Positions 1-6,806 are shown, counted from the first letter of the stretch. The stretch: 10,376 bases of DNA from Desulfobacterales bacterium (GCA_030689795.1 JAUYEO010000049.1:1-10376), one strand, 5' to 3'. Program-made: numbers and translations. The notes: a model not told the origin generated them from the sequence alone.

Positions 1-676
1 CCCTTCGTCCTGTTATTCCGCTTGCTGCAACTGCAATCTGCCCGGGTTCAAGGAGCCCTGCGATGCGCATGGCATTTTCCGGATCTGTTTCAAAGGAGCT
101 TAAGTTCCGGTTGTTTATTCCTATAAGCTGAGCCCCAGCATAAGATGCTGTTTCAAGATCCTTTTCGGAGTGAACTTCAACAAGCGCGTCGATTGAAAGC
201 TCGTTTGAAAGGGCGAGAAAATCTTTAATCTGCTGTTTCGACAGAATCCTTGCGATAAGAAGCAATGCATCCGCTCCCATGGCAGATGTTTCATAAATCT
301 GGTAAGAGGAAATTATGAAATCTTTCCTTAAAACAGGAAGAGAAGACGCATCCCTTGCCCTGATTAAATCATCGGAATTCCCCTTGAAATAATCCCTGTC
401 GGTTAAGACGGATATGGCTACAGCGCCTCCCTTTTCGTATTCTGCTGCATATTTGGCAGGGTCAAGATCAGGACGTAAAAAGCCCTTTGAGGGAGAGGCC
501 CGTTTGATTTCGGCTATTATGTTTATTCCGGACGGCCCCGGTTCCGATAATTTCTTCATGAAAGGGCGTCTTCTTACCTTTATCGCTTCATCACGCAGCA
601 GGCTTTCGGGAAGAAGCTTCCTTCTTTCTTCGATCTCGATTTTTTTATGCTCGACTATTTTTATTAAAAAATCCAT
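1..676 (-). CDS. trpC: Indole-3-glycerol phosphate synthase, 3' end cut by the window edge
   Basis: Catalyses ring closure of 1-(2-carboxyphenylamino)-1-deoxyribulose 5-phosphate to indole-3-glycerol phosphate, the fourth step from chorismate to tryptophan, in the cytoplasm. Translation from the ATG at 676 gives 225 residues before the edge; the family is usually about 255-260, so roughly 30-35 C-terminal residues are missing. Visible family motifs are AEIKRASPSKG (residues 55-65, with the substrate-binding Glu/Lys), VLTD (90-93), LRKDF (116-120, catalytic Lys117), ALVEVH (164-169, Glu167), GINNRNL (186-192) and the phosphate-binding ASGI (218-221). The start codon overlaps the trpD stop as TAATG, with an AGGA element 9 nt upstream, so translation is probably coupled to trpD. 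It is a stand-alone enzyme so far as visible; a C-terminal fusion to TrpF beyond the edge cannot be excluded. Confidence 0.96.
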   Translation of the reverse strand, partial: MDFLIKIVEHKKIEIEERRKLLPESLLRDEAIKVRRRPFMKKLSEPGPSGINIIAEIKRASPSKGFLRPDLDPAKYAAEYEKGGAVAISVLTDRDYFKGNSDDLIRARDASSLPVLRKDFIISSYQIYETSAMGADALLLIARILSKQQIKDFLALSNELSIDALVEVHSEKDLETASYAGAQLIGINNRNLSSFETDPENAMRIAGLLEPGQIAVAASGITGRR

Positions 677-1692
677 TAACCGTTTTCCTGCGTGAAGCGG
701 ATCAGTGAGTATAGCTTTGCGGTTGCGGCGCCGCTGTCTATCGACTTTTCTGCAAGGACGATTCCTTCCTTCAGGTTTGACGCTTTACCGGCCGCGACAA
801 GAGCCGCAGAAGCGTTTATAAGAATTATGTTTCGCTTCGGGCCTTTTTCGCCGTTTAAGATGCTTTTTGTAATTCCGGCATTATCTCCCGGGCTGCCTCC
901 CGCAAGATCGCCGGCTTTTGCTGTTTCGCCGAAAAACTGTTCGGGACTGATATCGTAGGTGCGTATCATGCCGTCGTTTAATTCCGAAATTCTTGTCGAA
1001 GCGCAGACGGAGATTTCATCGAGGCCGTCGTGACCGTGAACAACAAAGGCTCTTTTTACACCCAGGACGCGGAGAGCCTGGGCGAACATCTCGGTCAGCT
1101 CAGGAGCATAAACGCCAAGAAGCTGGCAGTTTGCCGATGCCGGATTTGTAAGAGGGCCGAGCATGTTGAATATGCTCCGCAGACCTATCTCTTTTCGCGC
1201 CTTTGCCGCGTATTTCATGGCTCCATGATAAAGCGGCGCAAAGAGAAATCCTATTCCGGTTTCCCGGACGGCTTCTTCGACGATCTCAGGGGCGGTGTCG
1301 AGCTTGACGCCGAGAGCTTCAAGAAGGTCGGCGCTTCCGCATTGGCTCGAAACGGAGCGGTTTCCGTGCTTTGCGACAGTTACGCCGCAGCCTGCCACCA
1401 CGAATGCGCTTGTTGTTGAGATGTTGAAAGTCTTCGCTCCGTCTCCTCCGGTGCCGCAGGTATCGACGACCGTCTTTGCGGATGTCTGTATGCGCCGTGC
1501 TTTTTTACGCATGGCGGACGCCGCTCCCGCAAGTTCTTCAAAGGTTTCTCCTTTTGTGGCAAGGGCAGCCATGAAGGCCCCCACCTGAGCATCGGTTATC
1601 TCTCCTGAAAAAATGTCGGCTATCATCCGGGCCATTTCGGTTTCTGAAAGGTTTTTTCTCTCAATAATTTTTTTAAGATTTTCTCTAAACAT
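676..1692 (-). CDS. trpD: Anthranilate phosphoribosyltransferase
   Basis: Transfers phosphoribose from PRPP to anthranilate, the second step of tryptophan synthesis. The 338 residues match the normal family length. An N-terminal helical domain (about 1-65) is followed by the PRPP-binding glycine loop CGTGGDGAKTFNIST (residues 79-93), then KHGNRSVSSQCGSADLLEALG (108-128, anthranilate and PRPP contacts), GPLTNP and VVHGHDGLDE, all characteristic of TrpD rather than of thymidine or pyrimidine nucleoside phosphorylases. The ATG at 1692 is preceded by AGAGG about 7 nt upstream, supporting this start. There is no fused glutamine amidotransferase domain; that activity is the separate trpG gene just upstream. 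The 77-nt gap to trpG contains a heptamer repeat, and the stop overlaps the trpC start by one base. Confidence 0.97.
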   Translation of the reverse strand: MFRENLKKIIERKNLSETEMARMIADIFSGEITDAQVGAFMAALATKGETFEELAGAASAMRKKARRIQTSAKTVVDTCGTGGDGAKTFNISTTSAFVVAGCGVTVAKHGNRSVSSQCGSADLLEALGVKLDTAPEIVEEAVRETGIGFLFAPLYHGAMKYAAKARKEIGLRSIFNMLGPLTNPASANCQLLGVYAPELTEMFAQALRVLGVKRAFVVHGHDGLDEISVCASTRISELNDGMIRTYDISPEQFFGETAKAGDLAGGSPGDNAGITKSILNGEKGPKRNIILINASAALVAAGKASNLKEGIVLAEKSIDSGAATAKLYSLIRFTQENG

Positions 1693-1711
1693 TGTTATAC
1701 CTCTTTATATA

Positions 1712-1767
1712 TTCGATGCCCTATATTCGATATTCGAAGTCCGATGTTCGATGTCCGAAGTCCGATT
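1712..1767. repeat. Degenerate 7-bp tandem repeat in the trpG-trpD spacer
   Basis: Eight consecutive 7-bp units can be laid out on the plus strand: TTCGATG, CCCTATA (degenerate), TTCGATA, TTCGAAG, TCCGATG, TTCGATG, TCCGAAG, TCCGATT. Their starts fall at 1712, 1719, 1726, 1733, 1740, 1747, 1754 and 1761 with no phase slip, giving consensus TYCGAWR. The array fills nearly all the space between the trpG stop (1770) and the trpD ribosome binding site. The 11-mer CGAAGTCCGAT occurs twice (1735-1745 and 1756-1766) as a result. It resembles short tandem heptamer repeats known from cyanobacteria in style; no function can be read from it. Confidence 0.8.
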
Positions 1768-1769
1768 CA

Positions 1770-2339
1770 CTATTTAATGCCATTCAAAAAATTCCTCAGC
1801 AGACGCTTCCCAACCGAAGTCATTATAGATTCGGGGTGAAACTGAACTCCCTCGGTCGGATGGCTGCGGTGCCGTATTCCCATTATTTCGCCTTCTTCCG
1901 ATTCAGAGCTTATTTCGAGGCACGCGGGAAAATTTTCACGCGATACGGCAAGAGAGTGATAGCGCATGGCGTTAAAAGGATTTGGGATTCCTTTATAGAT
2001 TGTTTTCCCGTCGGATTTTATGGATGAAACCTTCCCGTGCATGAGTGTTTTTGCGGAAACGACTAATCCTCCGAAAACGGTTGCTATTGCCTGGTGACCG
2101 AGGCAGACGCCGAGTAAAGGTATCTTTCCGGAAAACTGTCTTATAACTGGAATTGATATGCCTGCTGATTCAGGCCGGCCTGGCCCGGGAGAGATGACTA
2201 TTCCGGCTGGTTTCATGGCTGTGATATCTTGCAGAGATGCGGCATTATTCCGGACGACCGTGACAGCCGCGCCAAGCTGTTTCAGATACTGGACGAGGTT
2301 GTACGTGAATGAATCGAAATTGTCTATCATAAGTATCAT
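1770..2339 (-). CDS. trpG: Anthranilate synthase component II (glutamine amidotransferase)
   Basis: Class I glutamine amidotransferase that hydrolyses glutamine and passes ammonia to TrpE for anthranilate synthesis. At 189 residues it is normal for a stand-alone TrpG/PabA. The sequence shows the N-terminal DNFDSFTYNLVQYL, the oxyanion segment SPGPGRPESAG (50-60), the nucleophile elbow LGVCLGHQAIA (Cys79), RYHSL (126-130) and GVQFHPESIMT with His168 and Glu170 completing the triad. The start at 2339 overlaps the trpE stop as TAATG, and a strong GGAGG lies 7 nt upstream inside the end of trpE, so the two subunits are probably made in a coupled, near-equal ratio. It could also serve para-aminobenzoate synthesis, as amphibolic TrpG/PabA proteins do; its place in the trp operon makes anthranilate synthase the main role. 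Confidence 0.96.
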   Translation of the reverse strand: MILMIDNFDSFTYNLVQYLKQLGAAVTVVRNNAASLQDITAMKPAGIVISPGPGRPESAGISIPVIRQFSGKIPLLGVCLGHQAIATVFGGLVVSAKTLMHGKVSSIKSDGKTIYKGIPNPFNAMRYHSLAVSRENFPACLEISSESEEGEIMGIRHRSHPTEGVQFHPESIMTSVGKRLLRNFLNGIK

Positions 2340-3838
2340 TAATGGTCCTCCGGAGTGTTGCCGTTTTTGTGCATGAGCTGGAGAGCTTTTTGTATTGACA
2401 TCGCCTTGTTTACCGTTTCAGTCAGCTCATGTTCCGGGATTGAATCGGCCACTATTCCGGCTCCGGCTCTCACTGTCAGCTTTCCGCTTTCGACACAGGC
2501 GGTTCGAATTGTAATGGCCATGTCCATATTTCCGTGAAAAGAGATATATCCCACGGCTCCGCCATACGGGCCTCTCGGCTCCTTTTCGAGTTCCGATATG
2601 ATCTCCATGGCTCTTACCTTGGGTGCGCCCGACAGTGTGCCTGCAGGAAAAGTCGCCGCAAGCAGATCCCATGCATCGAAGCCCTCTTCAAGATCGCAGT
2701 TTATGCTTGAGACAAGATGCATCACATGTGAATAGCGCTCAACGATCATAAGATCGGTTACTTGCACGGTGCCTGTTTCCGCCACTCTTCCGAGATCGTT
2801 TCGCCCGAGATCTACAAGCATAAGATGCTCAGCCCGTTCTTTTTCATCCGAGAGAAGCTCGTCTGCAAGAGCCCTGTCTTCCTGTTCGCTGCTTCCCCTC
2901 CTGCGTGTGCCAGCAATGGGGCGAAGGGTTGCCACCCTGTTTTCGAGCCTCACCATCGTTTCGGGAGAGGAGCCCACCAGTGCTACTTTATCCATGTGCA
3001 TGAAGAAAAGATAGGGGGAGGGATTTATGTATCTCTGCGCCCGGTAAAGGGTCCACAGGTCAGGAGCATCATCACATATGAAGGGCTGGGATATGACTGC
3101 CTGGATTATATCGCCTGCCTTGATGTATTCTTTTGTCCTGCGGACATGATCGAGGAATATTTCAGGCTTCTGCTTTGCGTAAAGGGAAAAATTTCCTTCA
3201 ACTGAGCCGGTGTCATTAAAGGAGGTCTGCTTTTTCATCTTTTCAAGCATTGCATCAATCCGGGCCTTCGATGTTTCATAAGATTTATCATGATCATTTT
3301 GATCATCAGTAAAGGAGATGCTTATCCCAAGGAGTGTGTTCCGGATGTTATCGAATATTATTATCTCGTCAGAGATGATAAAATGCGCAAGGGGTTTGTC
3401 ATCGGCAATTACGCACGGGACAGGCTCGAAAAATGAAACCATCTCGTATGTGAGATAACCCACCATTCCGCCCCAGAAACGGGGAAGGCCGGGCAATGAT
3501 GCAGGCCGGTAATCCTTCATGAGATCTTTTAAAACATCAAGCGGTTTTCCATCATGGGGAATCTTTTCAACAGTTCCGTTTTTTCTGACTTCGACGTGCT
3601 TTTGAAATACGAGAATGTGGCTTCGCGCCGATGTGCCGAGAAAGCTGTACCTTCCCCACCTTTCGCCACCCTCGACGCTTTCAAACAGAAAAACCGGACC
3701 GTTGCCGTCATAAAACTTATGCAGCAATGAAACAGGGGTTTCGGTATCCGCAAGTATCTCTATGCAAAGAGGTACAACATTGCTTTTTTCTGCAAGCCTG
3801 CAAAATTCTTTCTTATCCGGAAATTGATTCAGCAGCAT
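2339..3838 (-). CDS. trpE: Anthranilate synthase component I
   Basis: Chorismate-utilising subunit that converts chorismate and ammonia (from TrpG) to anthranilate, the committed step. Using the ATG at 3838 the protein has 499 residues, normal for TrpE. The N-terminal domain holds FLFESVEGGERWGRYSFLG (50-68), whose Glu53-Ser54 corresponds to the conserved ES of the tryptophan feedback site. The catalytic domain has NPSPYLFFM (272-280), RPIAGTRRRG (306-315), HLMLVDLGRNDLGRV (338-352), GTLSGAPKVRAMEII (400-414), GPYGGAVGYI (423-432) and VRAGAGIVADS (456-466). A longer in-frame start at 3949 exists, but it lies inside the leader hairpins and would translate the terminator and repeat. The 3838 start has AAGAGG 11 nt upstream. 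Control is likely two-fold: feedback inhibition by Trp and upstream attenuation. Confidence 0.96.
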   Translation of the reverse strand: MLLNQFPDKKEFCRLAEKSNVVPLCIEILADTETPVSLLHKFYDGNGPVFLFESVEGGERWGRYSFLGTSARSHILVFQKHVEVRKNGTVEKIPHDGKPLDVLKDLMKDYRPASLPGLPRFWGGMVGYLTYEMVSFFEPVPCVIADDKPLAHFIISDEIIIFDNIRNTLLGISISFTDDQNDHDKSYETSKARIDAMLEKMKKQTSFNDTGSVEGNFSLYAKQKPEIFLDHVRRTKEYIKAGDIIQAVISQPFICDDAPDLWTLYRAQRYINPSPYLFFMHMDKVALVGSSPETMVRLENRVATLRPIAGTRRRGSSEQEDRALADELLSDEKERAEHLMLVDLGRNDLGRVAETGTVQVTDLMIVERYSHVMHLVSSINCDLEEGFDAWDLLAATFPAGTLSGAPKVRAMEIISELEKEPRGPYGGAVGYISFHGNMDMAITIRTACVESGKLTVRAGAGIVADSIPEHELTETVNKAMSIQKALQLMHKNGNTPEDH

Positions 3839-3850
3839 GGTTATTTTTTC

Positions 3851-3868
3851 CTCTTCGTGATCTTCGTG
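3851..3868. repeat. 9-bp direct repeat containing the trpE ribosome binding site
   Basis: On the minus strand two adjacent 9-mers, CACGAAGAT and CACGAAGAG, sit between the attenuator terminator and the trpE start. The second unit supplies most of the AAGAGG used as Shine-Dalgarno sequence. I recall CACGAAGA-type intergenic repeats from many environmental bacterial genomes, so this may be a remnant of a dispersed repeat; that link is from memory, not shown by this window. Confidence 0.55.
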
Positions 3869-3869
3869 G

Positions 3870-3910
3870 TAAAATAAAAAAAGGGCCGCGGTTTTTTCCA
3901 CGACCCTTTT
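3870..3910 (-). terminator. trp attenuator: intrinsic terminator hairpin upstream of trpE
   Basis: Read on the minus strand, the arm AAAAGGGTCGTGG (3910-3898) pairs with CCGCGGCCCTTTT (3891-3879) over 13 continuous base pairs, two of them G-U, around a loop of six A. A run of seven T ending at 3876 follows, then ATTTT. It stands between the trpL stop codon and the trpE ribosome binding site with no gene before it except trpL, so it is best read as the conditional terminator (3:4 stem) of a trp attenuator. Its 5' arm can alternatively pair with the 3' arm of the preceding hairpin, which would dismantle it. Confidence 0.88.
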
Positions 3911-3917
3911 AAAACCA

Positions 3918-3958
3918 AAAAGGACCGCGGGCTTTATGGAGTTGCCCACGATCCTTTT
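3918..3958 (-). promoter_or_regulatory. First trp leader hairpin (anti-antiterminator or second terminator)
   Basis: On the minus strand AAAAGGATCGTGGGC (3958-3944) pairs with GCCCGCGGTCCTTTT (3932-3918) over 15 continuous base pairs, two of them G-U, around an 11-nt loop. It is followed by TTGGTTTT, so it might terminate weakly itself. The arms closely resemble those of the attenuator hairpin just downstream, as though one hairpin was duplicated. The 3' arm (region 2) is also complementary to the 5' arm of the downstream hairpin (region 3) through 13 pairs including G-U, giving a candidate antiterminator. The 6-mer GCCCGC in its 3' arm (3932-3927) also matches GCGGGC at 4025-4020, right at the second Trp codon of trpL. 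Confidence 0.8.
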
Positions 3959-3961
3959 ATT

Positions 3962-3979
3962 TATTTTAATATTAAAATA
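3962..3979. repeat. 18-bp perfect A/T palindrome just after the trpL stop
   Basis: TATTTTAATATTAAAATA is its own reverse complement and begins directly after the trpL TGA. As RNA it could form only a weak A-U stem. A ribosome terminating on trpL would cover it. It may act as a spacer or weak hairpin in the attenuator, or be a chance product of the A/T-rich stretch. Confidence 0.6.
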
Positions 3980-4081
3980 TCAGCTTAATAAGGTTCCGCC
4001 GGCAAGTCCCTGGATATAGGCCCGCCAACACCAACCCTTAACCCCGTGTTCTCCGATAATATTATTGAAAAGTTTATTCAT
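3980..4081 (-). CDS. trpL: trp operon leader peptide
   Basis: A 33-codon reading frame (ATG at 4081, TGA ending at 3980) that begins about 24 nt after the predicted transcription start. GGAAG lies 5 nt before the ATG. The peptide starts MNKLFNNIIGEHGVKG, then has Trp17-Cys18-Trp19-Arg20, then AYIQGLAGGTLLS. Two near-adjacent tryptophans in a 33-residue frame, directly between a promoter and a terminator ahead of trpE, are the hallmark of a Trp-sensing attenuator leader: ribosome stalling on these codons would report low charged tRNA-Trp. Unlike the E. coli leader, 14 further codons follow the Trp pair, and the first hairpin begins 66 nt beyond the second Trp codon, so the exact switching geometry differs. 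No function of the peptide itself is implied. Confidence 0.88.
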   Translation of the reverse strand: MNKLFNNIIGEHGVKGWCWRAYIQGLAGGTLLS

Positions 4082-4111
4082 AAGTTCTTCCAATAAAATG
4101 TTCTATAGACG

Positions 4112-4138
4112 ATTATACGGGTTTTGTTTTTTTGTCAA
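4112..4138 (-). promoter_or_regulatory. trp operon promoter (sigma70 type)
   Basis: On the minus strand a perfect -35 box TTGACA (4138-4133) and perfect -10 box TATAAT (4117-4112) are separated by 15 nt, slightly shorter than the usual 16-18. Transcription would start near 4105, just ahead of the trpL ribosome binding site (4091-4087). A small inverted repeat, CAGCC/GGCTG at 4159-4173, sits upstream of the -35 box. I see no clear TrpR-type operator, which fits control by attenuation. Confidence 0.85.
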
Positions 4139-4322
4139 TATGATTTTCGCCGGGTTTTCAGCCTTACAGGCTGCACCTCCCTTTCCCAACCGCATCGACG
4201 GCCCCTGCTTTTCGATGCAAAGTACCCCTCAAAAACAGCCCCCCTACACTTCCACTCATTGAAAGCAATGCCTTATCGAAACATTCGAACCAGAAGCCTT
4301 GGTTCTCACGACCAAAAACTAT

Positions 4323-6806
4323 TCACGGAATTATAGTCAGAGTCGCTTCTACCTGAGGGTCTCCCGGATCACTGACGATTTCGAAATTTAATTTGCGGGC
4401 GAGTTGAATCATATTTTTATTTTCATGCTGAATTAAACCCCAGATCGTTTTTATTTTACGGTCTGTTGCTATAAAAATCAGACGGGAAAGAAGCTGCGCG
4501 CCGATCCCAAATCCCTGCCAGTGGTCGCCCACCACAACACTAAACTCCGCGATGTCGGCTCCAATAGATCCATACAGCCTCCCCACGCCGCGCATTTTTT
4601 CTCCCGATTCCGTATGCTGAATAGCTACCAGCGCAATCTCACGGTCATAATCGATTTGCGTAAGGCTGACCAAAAGCTCGGAGGAAAGTTCCTTTATCTG
4701 TTTTGAGAATCGGTAATAAAGCGTTTGGGAGGAAAATGTGGACCAAAGTTCCTGAAGGAGATTCGCATCTTCAGGTTTCATAGGACGAATAAGAAGGGCT
4801 ATGCCCCCCCTTTTTGTTGTAGTAGTGGTTTCATATTGATTGGGATAAGGACTGATGATGAGATGGAGCGGCGACGAGGTTGAGGATGGTGCCACAATAA
4901 TTCCCGCATCAGTTATACTGGCCTGATTTTCCGTAAACAGCAACGAATGAATATCGACTGCTGCAATTTCAGGGAAATCGGTGACGAGGCGGGAAAGCTT
5001 TATCAACAAGTCTTCACAAATCCTCAGACTGGATTTTATGTCTCGGCTGTGGGCCTCAATAAACCGAATCAGGACGGGAACCGACTCCAGCATGTAACGG
5101 GCAAGTATAGGATTCAATGGCGGCAGGCCGGTGGCCCAATCACGGAAAATTGTTTCAATCCCCCCGCCGGGACCGATAAAAAGAACAGGACCGAAATCAG
5201 GAATCATTCGTGAGCCCATTACAAGCCTGAAATCCGGGTGTTTAACCTTGGGCTGAAACGTCATACTTCGCGATGCGGCATCTTTTTCAGAACCGGCTGT
5301 CTGAGCGGGTATGACAGGGAAACCATATGCGCTGAGAATATCCAGCGATTCAATTTCTGTGAGTGTAGCTGATTTCCTGTCGATAGCCGACATGATGATG
5401 TGCCGGGGCCTGGAATCATCGAATCTGTAGTCAGCCACGCGGGGCGGTATTTCCTGCAGAAGCCTCTGGTTTCGATCATAGTTGTAAAGGTACATGAAAG
5501 CCCTGACTGCTCTTTCAGGCGTCTCGTTCGTCGAGATACCGGCATCATTCATAATCCTGCGGGCAGGAGCAACACTATCGCCCCCCATCCATGCCACAAA
5601 AACCGGTATTGTCATCTGCTGCAAGGACGAACTCAAAACGCCGGCAAACGATTCAGGGTTGATAATTTGCGGAGAAAGGATAATCAGAACCCCGTCGATG
5701 TCGAACAAAGACTGGCAAAACGATACCAGCCGCACAAAAATCTCCGGCGCCAATTCTGATCGTGTGCATACAGGATTGCTCCGGCTCCATCTGGTAGAAA
5801 GAATCTGATCTATACTTGCCATGGCGGCATCGTCTAATACAGCAGGTGTGACGCCACGGTCCCGGAGCGCATCAACTGCCATGGTGCCCGGGGTTTTGCT
5901 GTCGGTGATAATGACAAGATTGGCGCCTTTCGGTCTTATTTTTTTACTGACCAGCTCGGCGCAATCGAAAAGGCCTTCAACCGTCTCCACCCGGATGATT
6001 CCTGCTCGTTTGAACGCGGCGTCATAAATGGAAATCTCATTCAACCGGTCCGCAGTTGGCCCTTGTACTATACTGAATGCGGGTTGGTGACGATCGGTTT
6101 TCAGCACTATGATCGGCTTGATCCTGGCGGCTGCACGGGATGCAGACATAAACCGGCGATGATTGGCAAGAGTCTCGATGTGCAGGAGAATGGCCCTGGT
6201 CCTTGCATTGTTTGTAAGGTAATCGATGACATCTGCAAAATCGACATCGATCATATCTCCCAATCCGATCATAAAACAAAGGCCGATTTTTCGGCACAAA
6301 GAGAGATCCAGGATGGTTGAGCAAATTGCGCTGCTCTGGGAAATAACCGCCAGTTCTCCCGGAAAAACGGATTGCCGCGCAAATCCCGCGTTGAGGTTTG
6401 CCATCGGATTGAGAACGCCCCAGGAATGCGGACCGATGAGCCTGACGCCGGCTGTTTTGGCAATATTTAAAATTTCGTCACGAAAGCCCGCGGAAAAACC
6501 TGCCAGGCTGACAACAACCGCGCCCGCTGCCCCGACTTTTCCGCAAGAACGTATGGCTTCCGGCAAATTGGATTGGGAAACGGACAGCACCGCCAGATCG
6601 ATCGGCCCTTCAATTGCATCTGTATCTGAATAGACCGTCAGCCCATTGACGCTTGTTCCTGAACAAACAGGGAAAATCCTGCCTTTGTGTCCGGCGGACA
6701 TAATATTATTGAGCACGATATCGGCCAGGGGGGCTTCCTTTTCGCCGGACCCGAATACGGCAATCGATTTGGGAAACAAAACCCTATGAAGATAACGAAC
6801 ACTCAT
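4323..6806 (-). CDS. Pat-like protein: degenerate NDP-forming acyl-CoA synthetase module fused to a GNAT acetyltransferase
   Basis: This 827-residue fusion has the architecture of bacterial protein lysine acetyltransferases (Pat/PatZ/YfiQ). Residues about 8-130 form a CoA-binding Rossmann domain (FPKSIAVFG, IGPHSWGVLNP). About 145-440 are the two succinyl-CoA-ligase-like domains (ELAVISQSSA, IKPIIVLK). About 470-640 are an ATP-grasp remnant (FGPVLFIGPGGGIE, LPPLNPILAR, DFPEIAAVDIH). About 668-827 are a GNAT domain with LTQIDYDREIALVA, AEFSVVV (Glu754) and the acetyl-CoA loop WQGFGIG (763-769). Where active relatives usually have SHTGAL with the phosphohistidine, this protein has VQGPTAD (247-253). 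The central ATP-grasp part normally between VIPAQTA and the FGPV segment is shortened by several tens of residues. Ligase activity is therefore unlikely; regulated acylation of metabolic enzymes is the inferred job. GAGG lies about 9 nt before the ATG, and it is third in the CoA-transferase operon. Confidence 0.9.
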   Translation of the reverse strand: MSVRYLHRVLFPKSIAVFGSGEKEAPLADIVLNNIMSAGHKGRIFPVCSGTSVNGLTVYSDTDAIEGPIDLAVLSVSQSNLPEAIRSCGKVGAAGAVVVSLAGFSAGFRDEILNIAKTAGVRLIGPHSWGVLNPMANLNAGFARQSVFPGELAVISQSSAICSTILDLSLCRKIGLCFMIGLGDMIDVDFADVIDYLTNNARTRAILLHIETLANHRRFMSASRAAARIKPIIVLKTDRHQPAFSIVQGPTADRLNEISIYDAAFKRAGIIRVETVEGLFDCAELVSKKIRPKGANLVIITDSKTPGTMAVDALRDRGVTPAVLDDAAMASIDQILSTRWSRSNPVCTRSELAPEIFVRLVSFCQSLFDIDGVLIILSPQIINPESFAGVLSSSLQQMTIPVFVAWMGGDSVAPARRIMNDAGISTNETPERAVRAFMYLYNYDRNQRLLQEIPPRVADYRFDDSRPRHIIMSAIDRKSATLTEIESLDILSAYGFPVIPAQTAGSEKDAASRSMTFQPKVKHPDFRLVMGSRMIPDFGPVLFIGPGGGIETIFRDWATGLPPLNPILARYMLESVPVLIRFIEAHSRDIKSSLRICEDLLIKLSRLVTDFPEIAAVDIHSLLFTENQASITDAGIIVAPSSTSSPLHLIISPYPNQYETTTTTKRGGIALLIRPMKPEDANLLQELWSTFSSQTLYYRFSKQIKELSSELLVSLTQIDYDREIALVAIQHTESGEKMRGVGRLYGSIGADIAEFSVVVGDHWQGFGIGAQLLSRLIFIATDRKIKTIWGLIQHENKNMIQLARKLNFEIVSDPGDPQVEATLTIIP

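Noticed and set aside
1030..1419. Plus-strand frame of 129 codons opposite trpD
   Set aside because: It lies wholly antisense to trpD, whose motifs are clear, and has no protein-like domain or ribosome binding site. Other plus-strand frames opposite trpE, the Pat-like gene and the transporter were rejected for the same reason.
1712..1767. CRISPR array in the trpG-trpD spacer
   Set aside because: The repeats are contiguous 7-mers with no spacers and are far too short for CRISPR repeats.
3839..3949. Longer trpE start at 3949 adding 37 residues
   Set aside because: The extension would translate the second half of the leader hairpins, the terminator T run and a 9-bp repeat. It has no ribosome binding site and no TrpE-like residues.
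4287..4305. Hairpin GAACCA/TGGTTC after the Pat-like gene as a terminator
   Set aside because: The stem is only 6 bp and no T run follows on the minus strand, so it does not qualify as an intrinsic terminator. Readthrough toward the trp promoter remains possible.
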